Shown here: positions 22,758-35,947 of the stretch, piece after piece
Layout of the letters: the number at the start of each line of letters is the position of its first letter
How positions within the stretch are numbered: the stretch's first letter is position 1
Source of the DNA: Sipunculus nudus
Taxonomy: Eukaryota; Annelida; Sipuncula; Golfingiida; Sipunculidae
Direction: 5' to 3'
DNA length: 64,000 nt
Assembly: GCA_026874595.1 (NCBI GenBank)
Contig: CM049313.1
Coordinates: 34,189,159 to 34,253,158, forward strand
The notes under the pieces: generated by a model
Databases searched by the model: none
What the model saw: the letters and a program-made list of their open reading frames with translations, nothing else
What the model was told of the DNA's origin: nothing
Translations under genes and position numbers: made by a program

Positions 22758-24457
22758 ATGACCTTGACCATCATCCGTCACTATGTGCCAAAACTACTGT
22801 GGTTGTCTGTATGTTCACAAGGGTTTCAAATATGTGATATTAATGAAAGGAAAATTATCTTAAAAAAAAAAAAACATCATTAATAAGATGCCCCTGTAAT
22901 GTATATTAATACATTATTCATGAATTAAGCATTAAAAGTTGAGAGACCAAGATTGTTGTACAAAATAATAAACTTATTTTTTTATGTTACTTGTATATCA
23001 AGGCTGATATCATAAATGTAACAGATGTTTCATCACATCTGTCATTGATGCATGTTCTATCCTTGTCCAGCTCATGACATGATGATTTGTGGTTTATTGT
23101 ACTCTATATAGGTTACTGGATTGTGAAATCATTCATATGAAATTCTTGTGAAACACTGAGAATGTAAAAATCACAAAAATTTGTCCTAGCCACAGTATTT
23201 TACTCATGAAATAAAAATGAACTATGCAGTATTAAGTTCACTGAGGTGTTTCCTGTAGTGAAATTTTCTTTATTTTTTATAAATCATATATATTTGATTT
23301 GTTATAATTTTTTGTACTCTGTGTAATTTGTTAAAACTGTGTTTACCCAGTGCCATGACATGTATGCTTGTTGAAAGCCCTATTGTAATAATAGCCAGTG
23401 TTGTAAAGTGTTTGCAGTTTGGTAAAAGAAAGCCTTTGCAACTGCAATCACACCCAATGTGATGAAAAGTAATGATAATACCACTCATGGCATAATTATG
23501 ACAGGAGAGCATTTCTTCACAACAAGATCGTGAATAAACATTAATTTGCAACCAATAATGTAAAAATTATTACCACAGTGCAATGTATCACCAGTTTATT
23601 AACATAGTGCATTTTATTTCAAAAAGGGATTTGCATTATTGCATATCTAATATCTAATCTTTATTGTTAGAGAACCACTCATACAAGTTACCACTACATT
23701 TTACTAAATATACAATTCTTTGGGAATGTTTCTCACACTACAAGAAAAGTTTAATGAAATAAGAATTGGTCAGAGGGGACTCTGTCATTCTTCCCTGCCG
23801 AGGGCTGTACTGCAAAACAACATACGGTACATTACCTTAAGTATTACACAATATTGATTAGTAGTAGGATTTCTGTCTCGTCAAGCAGGATAATTTCAGT
23901 TTCAGAGTACTACTTGTAATACAGTGATAATGGTAATATCAGTAATTCCAAATCACCGTATTCCTCACACTCCGGTGATTACATGCTTACATAAGCTATC
24001 ATTAATTATGTGTTTCATTTCTTGTATTCAATTATGATGTATTCCATTTGAAAATAATTCAAATAATGATTTAATGGCACCGGTGTACATCAAATATCTG
24101 ATTCTCTGATTTCACTGGATGTAACTTGAGAATAATTTATAATCCAAAATTGTAGAAGAATTGGAAAACAATATATGGATGGCCAAAACACTTCATGACT
24201 CGGGGAGTAAGAAAGTTTGTTACTTGGAGTGAGTTCTAAAATGGATAGTTCGTAATTCTTCAGGTGTAATTTTCCATTGTCCATAAGGCGAAGCAACCTT
24301 TTGTTTAATTGTAAACAGACAATTTGGAAATCAGTTAGAGAGTAGAAACCACAGCAGCAGGTGTCATTTATTGGGTTTCAAACAACACATTTGCAGATGA
24401 AATTCTAAACGTTAGTGATTTGATGTCACAGTGTTTTTGCAGGCTTTCTTTTCTCAT

Positions 24458-24462
<5 letters not shown>
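22758..24462 (+). other. Glucosylceramidase 3' UTR and downstream sequence
   Basis: AT-rich sequence without recognised genes. Candidate polyadenylation hexamers lie near 22985 (aataaa) and 23210 (aataaa). The transcript end cannot be set without RNA data. Confidence 0.4.

Positions 24463-24528
<66 letters not shown>
24463..24528. repeat. (TA)n microsatellite
   Basis: About 33 uninterrupted TA dinucleotides. Confidence 0.97.
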
Positions 24529-24531
<3 letters not shown>

Positions 24532-25099
24532 GAGAAAAACTCATGCCGTCCAGCAGTAATAAAATATAATAAAAGAATCCCCTGGAGCTTGTCATGACAT
24601 TGCTACTGTCATTCTGGACCAGGGAGATCTTTTCCAGTGTATTTTAATGTTAATATGGGACAAGTACATGTCAGTTCAGCCCGTCCATGACATTTATCAT
24701 GTGTATTCGCAATTTATATACAATAAAATCTTGAACTCAGTACATCAGATTTTACATCTGCTGATTTATTCTTGAAATAATTACAATCGACGAAGCTTTT
24801 GCAAACTTGTCAAGTATATCTTTAATTTCTAACGTAGAAGTGAGGTCCTTCAGTGAGGTCCTTCAGGAAAAAAAAATGTATCGTCAGCGAAGAGACACTG
24901 TTTTATTTCTGTGTCATTTATATTTATTCCAGAAACGCGTTCCGGCTGGCGGACACATAATGCAAGGACCTCTATCACAAGCAGGAATAAATACTTACCA
25001 AAAGATCCCCCTGCCTTGTTCCCCTTCCTTATTAAAAATACCCTGTAGTTTATCCATTATTAACAAGCAAATTCGTGGAATTAATGTCCCCCGCTTTGG

Positions 25100-25495
25100 G
25101 ATCTTGTTGTTTTTCATGTTTGATAAAGGAGGGACAAACAGAGTGACATACAGACGGACAAAAGCCAGACACTCCAAAACAAATCCCAACCAGGGTATGC
25201 ATGAGAGCAATGACTGACCAAAATTTGAATGAAATCGGATAATATTTATGAAAGTTATCCTACAGAAACGAAAACCTGACAGACAGAGAGACAAAGTGAC
25301 AGACATACAGACAGAAGCCACACCGAAACCCATCCCAACCAAGGTATGCATGAGAGCAATCACTGACCTAAATTTGGATGAAATCGGATAATATTTAGGA
25401 AAGTTATCACACGGAAACGAAACCTGACGGACGGACGGACAGACAGACAGACAAACCCAAAACAATGTCCTCCGCATCCGCGGAGCGGGGGACAG
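25100..25495 (-). repeat. Minus-strand hairpin-headed repeat with a duplicated 140-bp unit
   Basis: Read on the minus strand it begins gtcccccgctccgcggatgc, where CTCCGC pairs with GCGGAG, followed by a tgtctgtctgtctgtccgtc tract. Two units of about 140 bp follow, marked on the plus strand by ggtatgcatgagagcaat (25194 and 25343) and gaaatcggataatattta. The layout (hairpin head, GTCC tract, tandem modules) copies that of the tagctcag repeats, with different sequence. Confidence 0.5.
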
Positions 25496-25499
25496 TAAT

Positions 25500-28049
25500 G
25501 CACATATATGAGGACTTTAATTGACTTCACTGATGCCTTAAATTTGGAGTCATGTGATGTCAGCAACATTCGATGCCTTAGTTTTCAAATGTCTCTTTGA
25601 TATGGCGGATACACTCTTGTCTCTTGTCAACTGCCGCAACGTAACACTCAGAAAAAAAAACAAATCAAAGACGTCCCTTCAAATCCCATAACCATACCGC
25701 AGACCTATTAAAAGAACATATCAAACCATTCTGCTGAATATGAATATTTTTTTTTTGTTATTTCTGTCTATTGTGCTTATATTTAATACTTTGTCAGGAA
25801 TATAATATAAATATTCATGGATATGTTTGGTTCTATCGATGACAAAATAGACCAAAGAACATACTATTCAGCAGACGACTGCATGAACTATGAAAAAAAT
25901 ATTAAAATGACATTTGAACACGATGCATCAGCATCGATTTTTTTATGTCCCAGTCTTTTTTTACGCTTAGTAAGCTTATGGCCAGAAATGTCTGACGCTC
26001 TGCAGTAAATTATGGATACAAGCAATTTTCGGGAAAACCGCATGAAAGATATCCCAATGCAACAATTCTACTTACAGATGAAACACCTGAAACACCTAAA
26101 AAGACTTTTTACTTATGTACTAATGGACCAAACATCTTTTACAGTTCCCAGGATTTATTTATACACAATGTCCTTTATGCAAGTTACTATTTCGATAAAC
26201 TTTTACAGTCTGGCTATTAACTTACAGCATGTTGTAACCTTTTAAAACCTATTTCTATCTCTTTGTCACAACTTCCGCAGCCTTATTTAATCCGATATGT
26301 AGGATCAGACCAGTCCGATCTCCATATTGTAATCTTGACGTCTTGCCAGAAGAAATTATTTTTTCAACCGAGAAGTCCAATTGCAAATTTCCGGCTAAAA
26401 TATTTCTCTCATAAAAACATTTCTTCAAGCAAAAATAATTTTAAGATTTCAATGATGCAATATGAGGATATAACTATGAAGATAAGAGCGAGTGTAAAAA
26501 AATGTGCGTCTCTTAACTTGATTCGACTTAAATCAGAATTTCTAGATTTTATTCAAGGTACATTTATGACTTCTTTCCAACAGAACGAAAGAAATATACA
26601 ATCATTGTAGACGTAAAAAAATATTTTTTATAATTATCTATACCGTTACATGAAAAATGATTACTCCATTAAGTAAATTTATTCGTCCCATGGTTTTTAG
26701 CTCAGATGACTCATGGACAGCAATCATTATTGGTCCGCCCGGCCGTACGTTACCAATACCTTGGGATAAATTGTTACCAATGGGCTTAAAAACTTCAAAA
26801 CTTAATATCCAGAAAGGTCCTTGCATACTAAAAATTAGGCCAATTTGACCTTTTTCAGCGAGTTGTGTATGATTTTGTGTGTAATTTTAGCACTTACGAA
26901 AAACAGACCTATGTAAGACTTCATGGCTGCCAAGGAAAAAACTTACAATCAACCAAAAAGCAGAAAATTGTGCATCGTCTGCACATATAACAGTGTTACC
27001 ATGTAAACATGAAGAAAAGGATTCCTTTCTTTTTTTCAGCTCTGCTGCGAACGAAGTTGCGAGAAATTACAGCTGATCATTTCTTAACAAGGCACAATTT
27101 TAAACTGTTAGACACAGGAGCTTCTAACTTGACATCTTAAGGGATCCTGAAAACGTTTGCTCGGATACTTGAAATTAGTTCATGATGAGCTATATTCTGT
27201 GATTTTTGCAAAATGTGTTTTAGAGCACTTAGAAAACCAGACTTGAGTTGGTGTCAAGGCTCGAAATGAAAAAAAAGTGCAGTCAATCCCCCCAAATAGA
27301 ACATTGTGCCTCAGCTACAATCGTCCTGGTCACCATGCCAAATTTATGAAAGATCAGCCCAGCCAGTTCTTTAGAATGGCTATTGATGGATGAAGATGTG
27401 TCAGTAATGATTGCATGGATCTTCTTTAAATTTGGTAAGCCTGTAAATCATTGTCAGCAAAACATTTCATAACATTTAATGCCCAAATGAAAATAATGTG
27501 TCATACATATGATTCTATCACAATGCAACGTCTAGAAAATCGGTTTGATCAGTTGTTCACACAGGCGCGGATCGGGGGGGGGGGGGGGGGGGCAGATGCT
27601 GAGGAATTTTCCCAGGAATTTTGGTCGAAAAAAAGGGGGCGCACACCACCTCTAAATCAGCTCTTTATGACAGCAATTTAAGTTGATAGAATTTCTCAAA
27701 GGCACAGATCAGCCGAGATCATGAAAGTATCTTTGTTTTTGACAACATGTATGTGCGGAAAATATTATTATACATAATCTTTACGGATATATTAGATTGG
27801 TTTTAAAACAGGTGGACTGCTCAGTTATTGTTAAGTTATATTCAAAGTACACTCGAAGAAGCCCATCGCTAAATAATTGAAAACTAAACTGGCCCAGTCG
27901 GTACAATGATTAAGACTTATCCTCTCCCAATAATGGAGCCAACAAACTTGCTGTTGCTGTATCGCAGTCCGTATATAATTCACCAGATACTCCCACCAGG
28001 CGGCAAATTATATAAATAAACTACGGCTGTCTTGCCGACTACCTCATAA
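25500..28049. other. Intergenic sequence with scattered repeat remnants
   Basis: No gene was recognised. A diverged hairpin-headed repeat begins near 26697 (ttttagctcagatgactcat) and trails to about 27250. A run of about 20 G at 27572-27591 follows acaggcgcggatc, a hAT-MITE-like end. Open frames such as 26263-26610 have no recognisable domain. Confidence 0.35.
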
Positions 28050-28148
28050 GAGCTGGCAACGAGTTACGTCTATCGGTACAAGGAATCGCGCTTTATTTTA
28101 CGCATATTAGTAGTAAACGTAAATACTAAAGCCCAGACAGGGCTAACT
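28050..28148 (+). repeat. Interspersed repeat copy ending in an AGCCC..GGGCT hairpin (copy 2)
   Basis: Shares gagttacgtctatcggtaca, ggaatc, agtagtaaac and taaagcccagacagggctaa with 3740-3833. It stops at the same hairpin. Confidence 0.5.
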
Positions 28149-30003
28149 GATAATGAGCAAGATCTGTCGTTTGTATTTGTTATTCCTTTTTAACTTTAGA
28201 GTTCTGGGTGGAAGGATTCTATGGCAGTGGACTATTCCAACTACTCTGTCAAAATGCCGACTGCCTATGTTAACAAAGATCTTTAAGATGCAGCTTCTTA
28301 GGTCTACTCCAATGGTGGACGTTTCCTGCACATTAATCTAGTTTTGTCACCTTTAGGTTAAAAAGACCATAGGTCTATGGCATGAAGGTGTAACTGTCTC
28401 TCAAATTAGGATGAAGATACATGAACGGAAATGTATGAATCTGCATATATTATAAGAAATCGCTTGGATGTTTGCGTGGTTTATAGATAGCTGGAATTTA
28501 CTCAGAAATAGTTGGGCATTTATTCAGGAAATAAGAAAGCATATCTAATTCATGAGTAAAACATTAATTTAGAAAAATATCGTCAGCTTTGGAAATTAGG
28601 ATCTAAAACAGTGGTCTTTTGCAATAATATTATACTGGACGTAAGCCAGTAGGCTTATATACCAATTTTACAATTGGGAAGTCCTATTCTGTATTATAGT
28701 GACGCATAGTTATAGATGCCTCTTGATTTATGCCCCCTTCATGACTTACGATATATTATTGCAACATACCCTCATGTAAATATACACTCATGTATTTATT
28801 CTTGCTGTATGTAATTATATATCATTTGAAATGAAGGCTTAATTATAATCAACAGAATAAGTACTTAAGCCAAAGAATGAGTTTAATTTATCTTCTATTA
28901 TTTACAATATTATTTAATAAACCGGATATGTATGAGAAGCTGATAAGATGGTCATGGGGTATTTAGTAGGGACGACCTCAATATTATTGTAAGTTATAAA
29001 ATTTAAAAGAAAAAGAAGCGCCGGATTTTGCGTCTCATGCGTTTTTTCTTTACTTCTGCGTGGATGAGTAATGTATCGAGTCTTTTAGCACTCCCGGAGC
29101 ACTTGTTTCCCTGTGACAGGGTGTTGAGCCCCCCCCCCCCCTGCTAAAATCCTGTATCCACCCCTTCTGATCATGCAAAAAGGTCCTTGATAATCCAAAT
29201 TAATGTCCTAAGAAATATGCCCTTTAATTTTTTATTTCGTTAATAAAAAAAAATATTTCGTGAAAATGAATGAAATTTCCTTTACACATGTACCATCAGA
29301 AAGAGCACACTAACAGTTTTAAAGTTATATATACTTCATGGCAGTGATGTAGGACTCGAGTCCTGACTTGCACTCGAGTGTCCTTGACTAAGAGGTCAGA
29401 ACTCAATACATCAAACCGAGTCCTTCTTGAAGCCAAGGGTAAAAACTGTCACATAAACTAGGACGTTCAGATCGGGATACACACAATAGGGACTATTATA
29501 TGTGAGGTATTGACAGAATATTAAACAAAATTAAAAACTTTATATAAAAGCTTTATTCCTGGAACGGGAGCTTAATATATCTAAACATCAAAGTAAAAAC
29601 ATTGTTACGAAGAAAAATTCGTAAGGTCACCCCGTAACAACATGTAAATCATAAAAGTTGTATATATATATAAATGAAGGACAGTTAGGTGTCATTCTGA
29701 ACAACTGAACAACGGTCGCTCCTTGAAAAACGCTTCTTGCTCAAGTAAAATTTTCTTTTTAACTTCAACTCCCCCCCCCCTATGATATTTATTAATTTTC
29801 TCGCCTATCCTCATGAAACTAAAAATAAAGTTGAAACTAAATTATTCACAACGTAGGTTTATTTTTTCTCTGTTCACATATTAATTTCTACTGGTTAATT
29901 TGTGTATATAAATAAGAAAAAACCTGTATATCCAAGTTTTATAATTTCTCAAGCAACCGCCAATTTTATGTAGGGTTAAGAGTTAGACGGACATACAGTG
30001 CCG
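28149..30003. other. Intergenic sequence, nothing recognised
   Basis: AT-rich DNA with a C run at 29128-29141 beside gctaaaatcctgtatccacc, a remnant of the ggatccaggattt MITE type. At 29605-29640 a short tgttacg...cgtaaca inverted pair occurs. No gene found. Confidence 0.3.
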
Positions 30004-30014
30004 ACATAATAATT

Positions 30015-30051
<37 letters not shown>

Positions 30052-30188
30052 TAATAATAATAATAATAATAATATTAATAATAATATTAATAATAATAAT
30101 AATATTAATAATTATAATAGTAATATTAAATATAATAATAATAATAATAATAATTATAATAATATTAATAATAAAAAATAAAAATAAA

Positions 30189-30237
<49 letters not shown>

Positions 30238-30314
30238 TTAATATTAATAATAATAATAATAATAATAATAATTATAATAACAATAATAATAATAATAATA
30301 AAAAAAATAATAAT

Positions 30315-30366
<52 letters not shown>

Positions 30367-30414
30367 TTAAAATTAATAATAAAAATAATAATAAGAAGAA
30401 GAAGAAGAAGAAGA
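30004..30414. repeat. Long (AAT)n microsatellite with an (AAG)n end
   Basis: About 400 bp of AAT/ATT trinucleotides with occasional A-rich interruptions, ending in agaagaagaagaagaag. The open frames over it (poly-Ile on the minus strand) are artefacts. Confidence 0.95.
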
Positions 30415-32117
30415 AAAGCGTGAAAAATAAATCTTAATGTTACCAAACTACTACTTTCTCGTAACCCATTTTAGGGCAGATGTCCAATCTGGACCCAATT
30501 GCTAATGGCCATGTTAACTTCATGCAAATGTTGAAGTTATATATTGTTTGTACGGTAAAAATTCTTCAAGTCATTAAAAAAGTAAAAAAATTAGTAAATA
30601 TTCTATTTATTTATTTGTCGCCAATGCCCAGGAGAAAACTGGTGGACAATAACTACCTACCCAACTATTCGTGCAATCGACCAACAAAGTTCAGTATATA
30701 GCGATCCGCTACATTAAATGCCAGGTCAAATAAATGTAGGTTTCCGTGGACATCTCACCTTCCTTCGCCATGGTTGACTCCCATTGGACTCTTTTTCTAT
30801 CATCAAATCATTCCATTTCAAATGTCATCCTGTTTCAGCCGAAAGAAGATATAATTCCAACGTGATGTTGGCAAACTATCTGCCACAAGCTTTAATCAAT
30901 ACATTAAATACCAAGTCAGTCTATCAAATGCCAAAGACTTGTGTAATCTCCACGGCGTTCTTTAATCATCAAGCAGAAAACAACGTTTCAGGATCATTCA
31001 AAACGCTTCAGGTGTTTTCGTTTATGCAGGAGCCATTAGGTACAACTTTTTCAGGGCATGGGGCGGAACCGGGGGCAGGGTGGGGTCTGGGGAGGGGGGA
31101 TGTGGGGTTGAAAGGGTTTGGACGACACCCCTCTTGAGCTGTCGCAACAGTTTTTAGGGTTTCATAATAACTTCTACTATTGGAGCAAGGACATCAACTT
31201 TCACGGACCAGGGATCTTTTTAAGTTTTTCTTATATATGTGTTACTTGGTGGTGGACAAGGAGATATGTTCCTCAACCCTTTTACAATAGGGAGGGGGAC
31301 ATACTATTGTATACCATCTTCCCGATTTTGCCAATTTAAAAATATAATTTTGAGATAAATTATTTTTCAATCCGTAAAATATATATAAGGTAATAAAAAC
31401 GTGTCATGGTTAAAGCAAAGTTCTCAAATATCAATGAACTGCAGTCTTTTAGAAATAACTAAAATACCAAAATGACTGGCTTACATGACATAATTCATCC
31501 ATTTCAATAACATTCTTAAACCTAGCAGATAGTTTATTTTCCAATCCTGTTTTCCACCTAAATTGCTTCAACGTTGCTCATATTTTTAATGGAAATCGTA
31601 AACAAATTACACGTTATAAGTGGTTTTATTAGAAACACATACCATAAATAATATTACACCGTCCCACCTTCGCATTGCAAAAAGAAATAGCGCCCCGGGT
31701 TTTCTTATTAGGCTTTCCGGGAAGGATCCATCCCTTTTTAAAATCCTGGATCCGCCCCTGGTGTATAACTGTACAAGAGTGTCAATTCACCGTTTGTCAT
31801 TTATCTTACGTACAAGGGATGGTAACGTTAGTCCATAGAAATAGGTTTTGAATTTAACGGCACGTTCCGTTTATTATCGGCACATAGAACTTCAATTTCT
31901 GAAGGTGTCATGCGCTACGTCCAGGGAGATGGCGGCTATTTGGCAGGATCGTATTGTGTACCAGTGATCAATGTGGCTTAACATTTGGGTACATCAATTA
32001 GATTTGCAAACCGGCTGGCGACTGCTTGCATGGTATTTGAAGTGCTAGACAACGTACTAGGTAATCGCCTGGCAACGCTGACATATTATAGGTAAGTTTT
32101 CTTTATTCCGGCAACTT

Positions 32118-32120
<3 letters not shown>
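30415..32120. other. Intergenic sequence, nothing recognised
   Basis: Low-complexity AT-rich DNA. A MITE-like end (aaatcctggatccgcccctg) stands at about 31740-31760. Open frames of up to 117 codons (30784-31137) show no domain and end in G-rich low complexity. Confidence 0.3.
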
Positions 32121-32173
<53 letters not shown>

Positions 32174-32182
32174 TATATATAT
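32121..32182. repeat. (TA)n microsatellite
   Basis: Two adjacent TA runs broken by one AAT. Confidence 0.95.
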
Positions 32183-32824
32183 AATTTTATAAATTTATTT
32201 TTGTTTTTCAGCTTTTCGGTTTTAATGATTATTTTTTCTGTAAGATATTGAGTCGGATCAGGCTGTAGAAAGAGATTTTGTGATAGCTTTTTAATATATA
32301 TCTGGCGGAATTGTCGGTACTCTAGTATGATATTTAGCAATGAGAAGACTGACATTGAAAAAGAAGGTAGTGGAGCTAGCTGTACCTTTGCGCTTCTGGC
32401 ATTCACGAAAGAGTCGATGCGTAGGATGGTGGTGTCAGTGCCAGGTCGGAAACCACGCTGAAAATGTTTATTAGACGGGTCAAATATGGAAAATATAGAT
32501 CAACCCCAACGAATTGCAAGAAATTTTTTTATGGTGATTTTCTGTACTATAGGACCCGTTTAACCATATATCAAAAGTTTACAAGAAATGGACTCCAAGA
32601 AAGTTTCATTTTAAAAATGGCGTCCAAGATACCCGCCAAGCCCCTCAGATGGCAATAAATAAGTTTCGCCAAAGAGTTGCAATTTTGGAAACCATTAAAA
32701 ACAGCATTCCGTATTTATGTTACTCGAAAATCCAAGATGGCGTCCAAATGGCGCCAAGTCCTTAAAAGTAGACATATCTTTTTTGTTTTCACCATAGAGT
32801 TGTAATTTTGGTATCTAATACTAC

Positions 32825-32882
<58 letters not shown>
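32825..32882. repeat. (TA)n microsatellite
   Basis: About 28 TA dinucleotides, followed by a G-rich stretch. Confidence 0.95.
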
Positions 32883-32884
<2 letters not shown>

Positions 32885-33664
32885 TAGGGGAGGGGGTGAA
32901 TCCATTGAAACCAAATGATGCATCGTTGTGTAGCATGTGGCTGGGAAATCAAAGATATAGCTCTAATGGTTTCCGATTACGTCATTTACCGTCACTCCTT
33001 ATATTATTGCCGAAAATTTTGTACCAATAACTATTCTTACAAAATCGGATGTTATATTTGATACAGTTTGAATATTTAGAACCAAAATACATTACTCTAT
33101 CTAGTTGAAGCCAAAATATCAATATATTTATTTATTGTTTATCATTTGTAATAATTTATTCAAATATGAAAATTATCTCATTATATATGCAAGATGAAAA
33201 ATTGTCCGAGGCAGCTGGGGATTCTTCAGAAATATTTAAAATTACTCTAGGATCAACTGGGAACAGTCTGCCAGTGACAATTATAGAATTGTTCGGGGTC
33301 CTGTCTATTATTGCATATATGCATATTTAAACATGCAGTTTAGTTTATAAAATGATGAACAAAATATATAATATCTCTGAGTCAGTGAAAAGATAAATCT
33401 TTGTTCACCGTGTTCTTATAAAATGGATGAATATTTAATAATAAACTTAAGAATATGCCTTATTTGCATAATTTATCTAAAATTTGTTGACTAAAAACCA
33501 AAGTTATTGGATACATACTGAATATTTAGTACAAATTATACATTACTCTCCCATTTTACAGCCAGTATATCAATATGTTTATGTATAATATATATTTTTT
33601 TGCTAATTCATACAAATATGCAATTTATCTTATTAAATATGCACGAAACAAAAAAAGTCACAAG
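32883..33664. other. Intergenic sequence, nothing recognised
   Basis: AT-rich DNA with loosely repeated phrases (catttgtaataatttatt, caatatgtttatgtat). No coding potential. Confidence 0.3.
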
Positions 33665-33672
33665 CATTAATC

Positions 33673-33875
33673 CAGGGGCGTCAATATAGGGGGGATGGGG
33701 GGTACCCCCCTACTTTTCAGAGAAAAATATTATAATATTGCAAACGAAATATATTAACAAATAGAATTAAAGATTTTGGATCTATTTACTAAAAAATTTT
33801 TTTATCTAAACCTTGCTTAGAATTCACAAAATAACCTATTTTCTAAAACATTATAATTATTTGAGATATGATAAA

Positions 33876-33919
<44 letters not shown>

Positions 33920-33957
33920 ATTCTCCCCCCACCCTAAAAGAAAAATTGACGCCACTG
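33673..33957. mobile_element. hAT-type MITE with perfect 8-bp target duplication
   Basis: The ends are CAGGGGCGTCAAT on the left and ATTGACGCCACTG on the right, an imperfect inverted repeat (CAGGGGCG/CAGTGGCG). They are flanked by CATTAATC at 33665-33672 and again at 33958-33965. Subterminal G-rich and C-rich runs face each other, and a (TA)n tract fills 33879-33916. CAGNGGCG ends and 8-bp duplications are diagnostic of hAT elements. Non-coding. Confidence 0.8.
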
Positions 33958-34553
33958 CATTAATCGATTCGACAGGAAAAACTACCTTAGGTTTCAGTTG
34001 AAAAAGGTTAGGTAGTGATGGGAATCGAATTGTTCTGGGGTTTGCCCTGTCTAGTACATTCTATGATTTATTTTGAGTTAATTCCTCATTCATGGCCTGA
34101 TGTCTGTGTACAGCTAAAATGTTGTGATCATACTTAGGACGCCCATCGCAGTGTAATTTTCGACATGACCTGGCCGACCGTGACATGCTTCAAAGTACGT
34201 CAATCCGGTTCAGTTGGAACGTGTACTGATTCGTGATTCCCCCCATACTTTGAGACATGGATGGGCGGATTAAATCATGGATGCTTATAAGATGTTTTCT
34301 GAGTGCTGTCTTGTTGACACTGATATGGGATATGCCTAAATGGATCAAGTAGCGTACTGAACATAAAAGCTGAACATTTCCTGGGAAAACCTGTGAACTG
34401 CCAAAGCTTCATTGAAGTATTAACCTTGCCACATTTTAGCGGACAAATTCAATCTTACAAAAATTGGCTTGATTTTAGAAAATTTGGAATCATGAAAAGC
34501 TAACAAAATACCAAAAAAGGGTTGTTGAACCCTAATATACATTCTCTAAGCTT

Positions 34554-34555
<2 letters not shown>

Positions 34556-34645
<90 letters not shown>

Positions 34646-34650
34646 TTGTG
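34556..34650. repeat. (TA)n(TG)n compound microsatellite
   Basis: About 23 TA units followed by about 20 TG units with two TT interruptions. Confidence 0.95.
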
Positions 34651-35133
34651 TGTTCGTGTTTAGTAAATGCACATCGAGGTTCAATCAGTAGCCTTTTTAC
34701 TTGTAGTATTGGGGATCCGACGATCCAGACATTTTCTGAGGTGTTAATGTGGTGCCTTGCTGCATTCTGGTTTATTGATGTATATCTGTGTATACAGGCC
34801 ATTTCAAACATTGCTGGATAGGGAATTGATAGCGCCCTGAGTTTGCACATGGATGTGACATAGTGCATTAAATTGTATGTCTAAATATGTGTTTATGACC
34901 GAGGAATGGGCCACGGGCCATTTGAACAAGCGTTCACTAAAAGGATGAGGTCAGTACAAATAAATGGTGAATTAAGTTATATTTCAATATCTCTGACCCT
35001 ACGCTTATATTCCAGGGAGGGCTAGTCGGTAAGTACACAATCGTTAATTTAAGGGTTGACGCTTACGTTTAGACAAGCTTGCTGATGTATTTCTCAGGTA
35101 TAGGTGTAAATGGATCCTTGTATCAATACACGG

Positions 35134-35937
35134 TGTTACGGAACCTAATCAGATCACGTATGCGTGATGAACACAAATTCTGTAACGGAGATTAAAAAAA
35201 AATCAGATTCTGTAACACTAGGCAGCGTGAAATGTCTAGGGGAATGAATAAAGAAGTCAGTGTTTTTTTGTTAACAAATAACTATAATTTATTCTTAAAA
35301 TAACCCTAACAATACAATACACTAAATCAATACAATTATACAGTAAAATAGCGGGATCACAACAAATCAATACAACCACAGAGAATATAATGTATGTGCA
35401 CAGTACCTGGATACCAACACCATCACAACGACAAGTCCTTTAAATGTAAACTCTCGGAGAATGACAGTCGAGTGGAAAGTTCTTGCAACAACCCAGAAAG
35501 TAAACTGAAGACCAAATGCATAAAATCCAGGAGAAAGTCTTTGAAAGTCTATAATTGCCGCATTAGTCGGATAAGGTCCTAGAATCTGACACACGCTTCT
35601 GCGTCCGCTGGAATCTGCTCTGCTCTCTCCCCTCCCGTTCTAAAACACACCCTTTTATATACCATCACACTTCAAGTCGAAAATTTTCCACTTCCCGAAC
35701 AGTCTATAAGATCTTGCACAACACAGTCTATACCCGTTTCAGGAATTCTCTAGAAAACATCGCCGTGCCTCTACACACCATCGTGTACACGTGATCTCGC
35801 CCCAAGCTAGCATAACAACAAGAGTTCAACCGGTGCGGATTAAACATAGAATGTAACACGCGGCCAGACACGAGCGCCACAACAGGAGTTACGCCCGTGT
35901 CACATAATAAAAAGAGCACCTGTAACAACAGATTATG
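35134..35937 (-). mobile_element. Candidate solo LTR with TATA box
   Basis: Read on the minus strand it starts TGTTACAGGTGCTC and ends TCCGTAACA, so the ends are TG...CA with a 6-base inverted repeat TGTTAC/GTAACA. Inside, on the same strand, lies tatataaaagggtgtg (plus 35645-35660), a good TATA box, followed about 30 bp on by the GC-richer ggagagagcagagcagattc. An AATAAA lies further on (plus about 35288-35293). The order of promoter, start region and poly(A) signal is that of an LTR. No matching partner LTR or retroviral genes flank it, so it is a solo LTR or fragment. A clear target duplication was not seen, which lowers confidence. Confidence 0.5.
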
Positions 35938-35947
35938 GTGTTAGTTG

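Noticed and set aside
24807-25217. 136-codon plus-strand frame
   Set aside because: Its second half lies in the minus-strand repeat at 25100-25495, and no domain is visible.
24995-25477. 160-codon minus-strand frame
   Set aside because: Composed of the duplicated repeat unit and the GTCC tract; the LCLS/VCPS-like peptides come from the simple sequence.
29605-29640. TGTTACG...CGTAACA pair as a small LTR
   Set aside because: Only about 36 bp apart, too short for an LTR; no other signals.
30165-30446. 93-codon minus-strand frame rich in isoleucine
   Set aside because: Translation of the (AAT)n microsatellite.
34500-34868. 122-codon frame with poly-YI and TH repeats
   Set aside because: Runs through the (TA)n(TG)n microsatellite.
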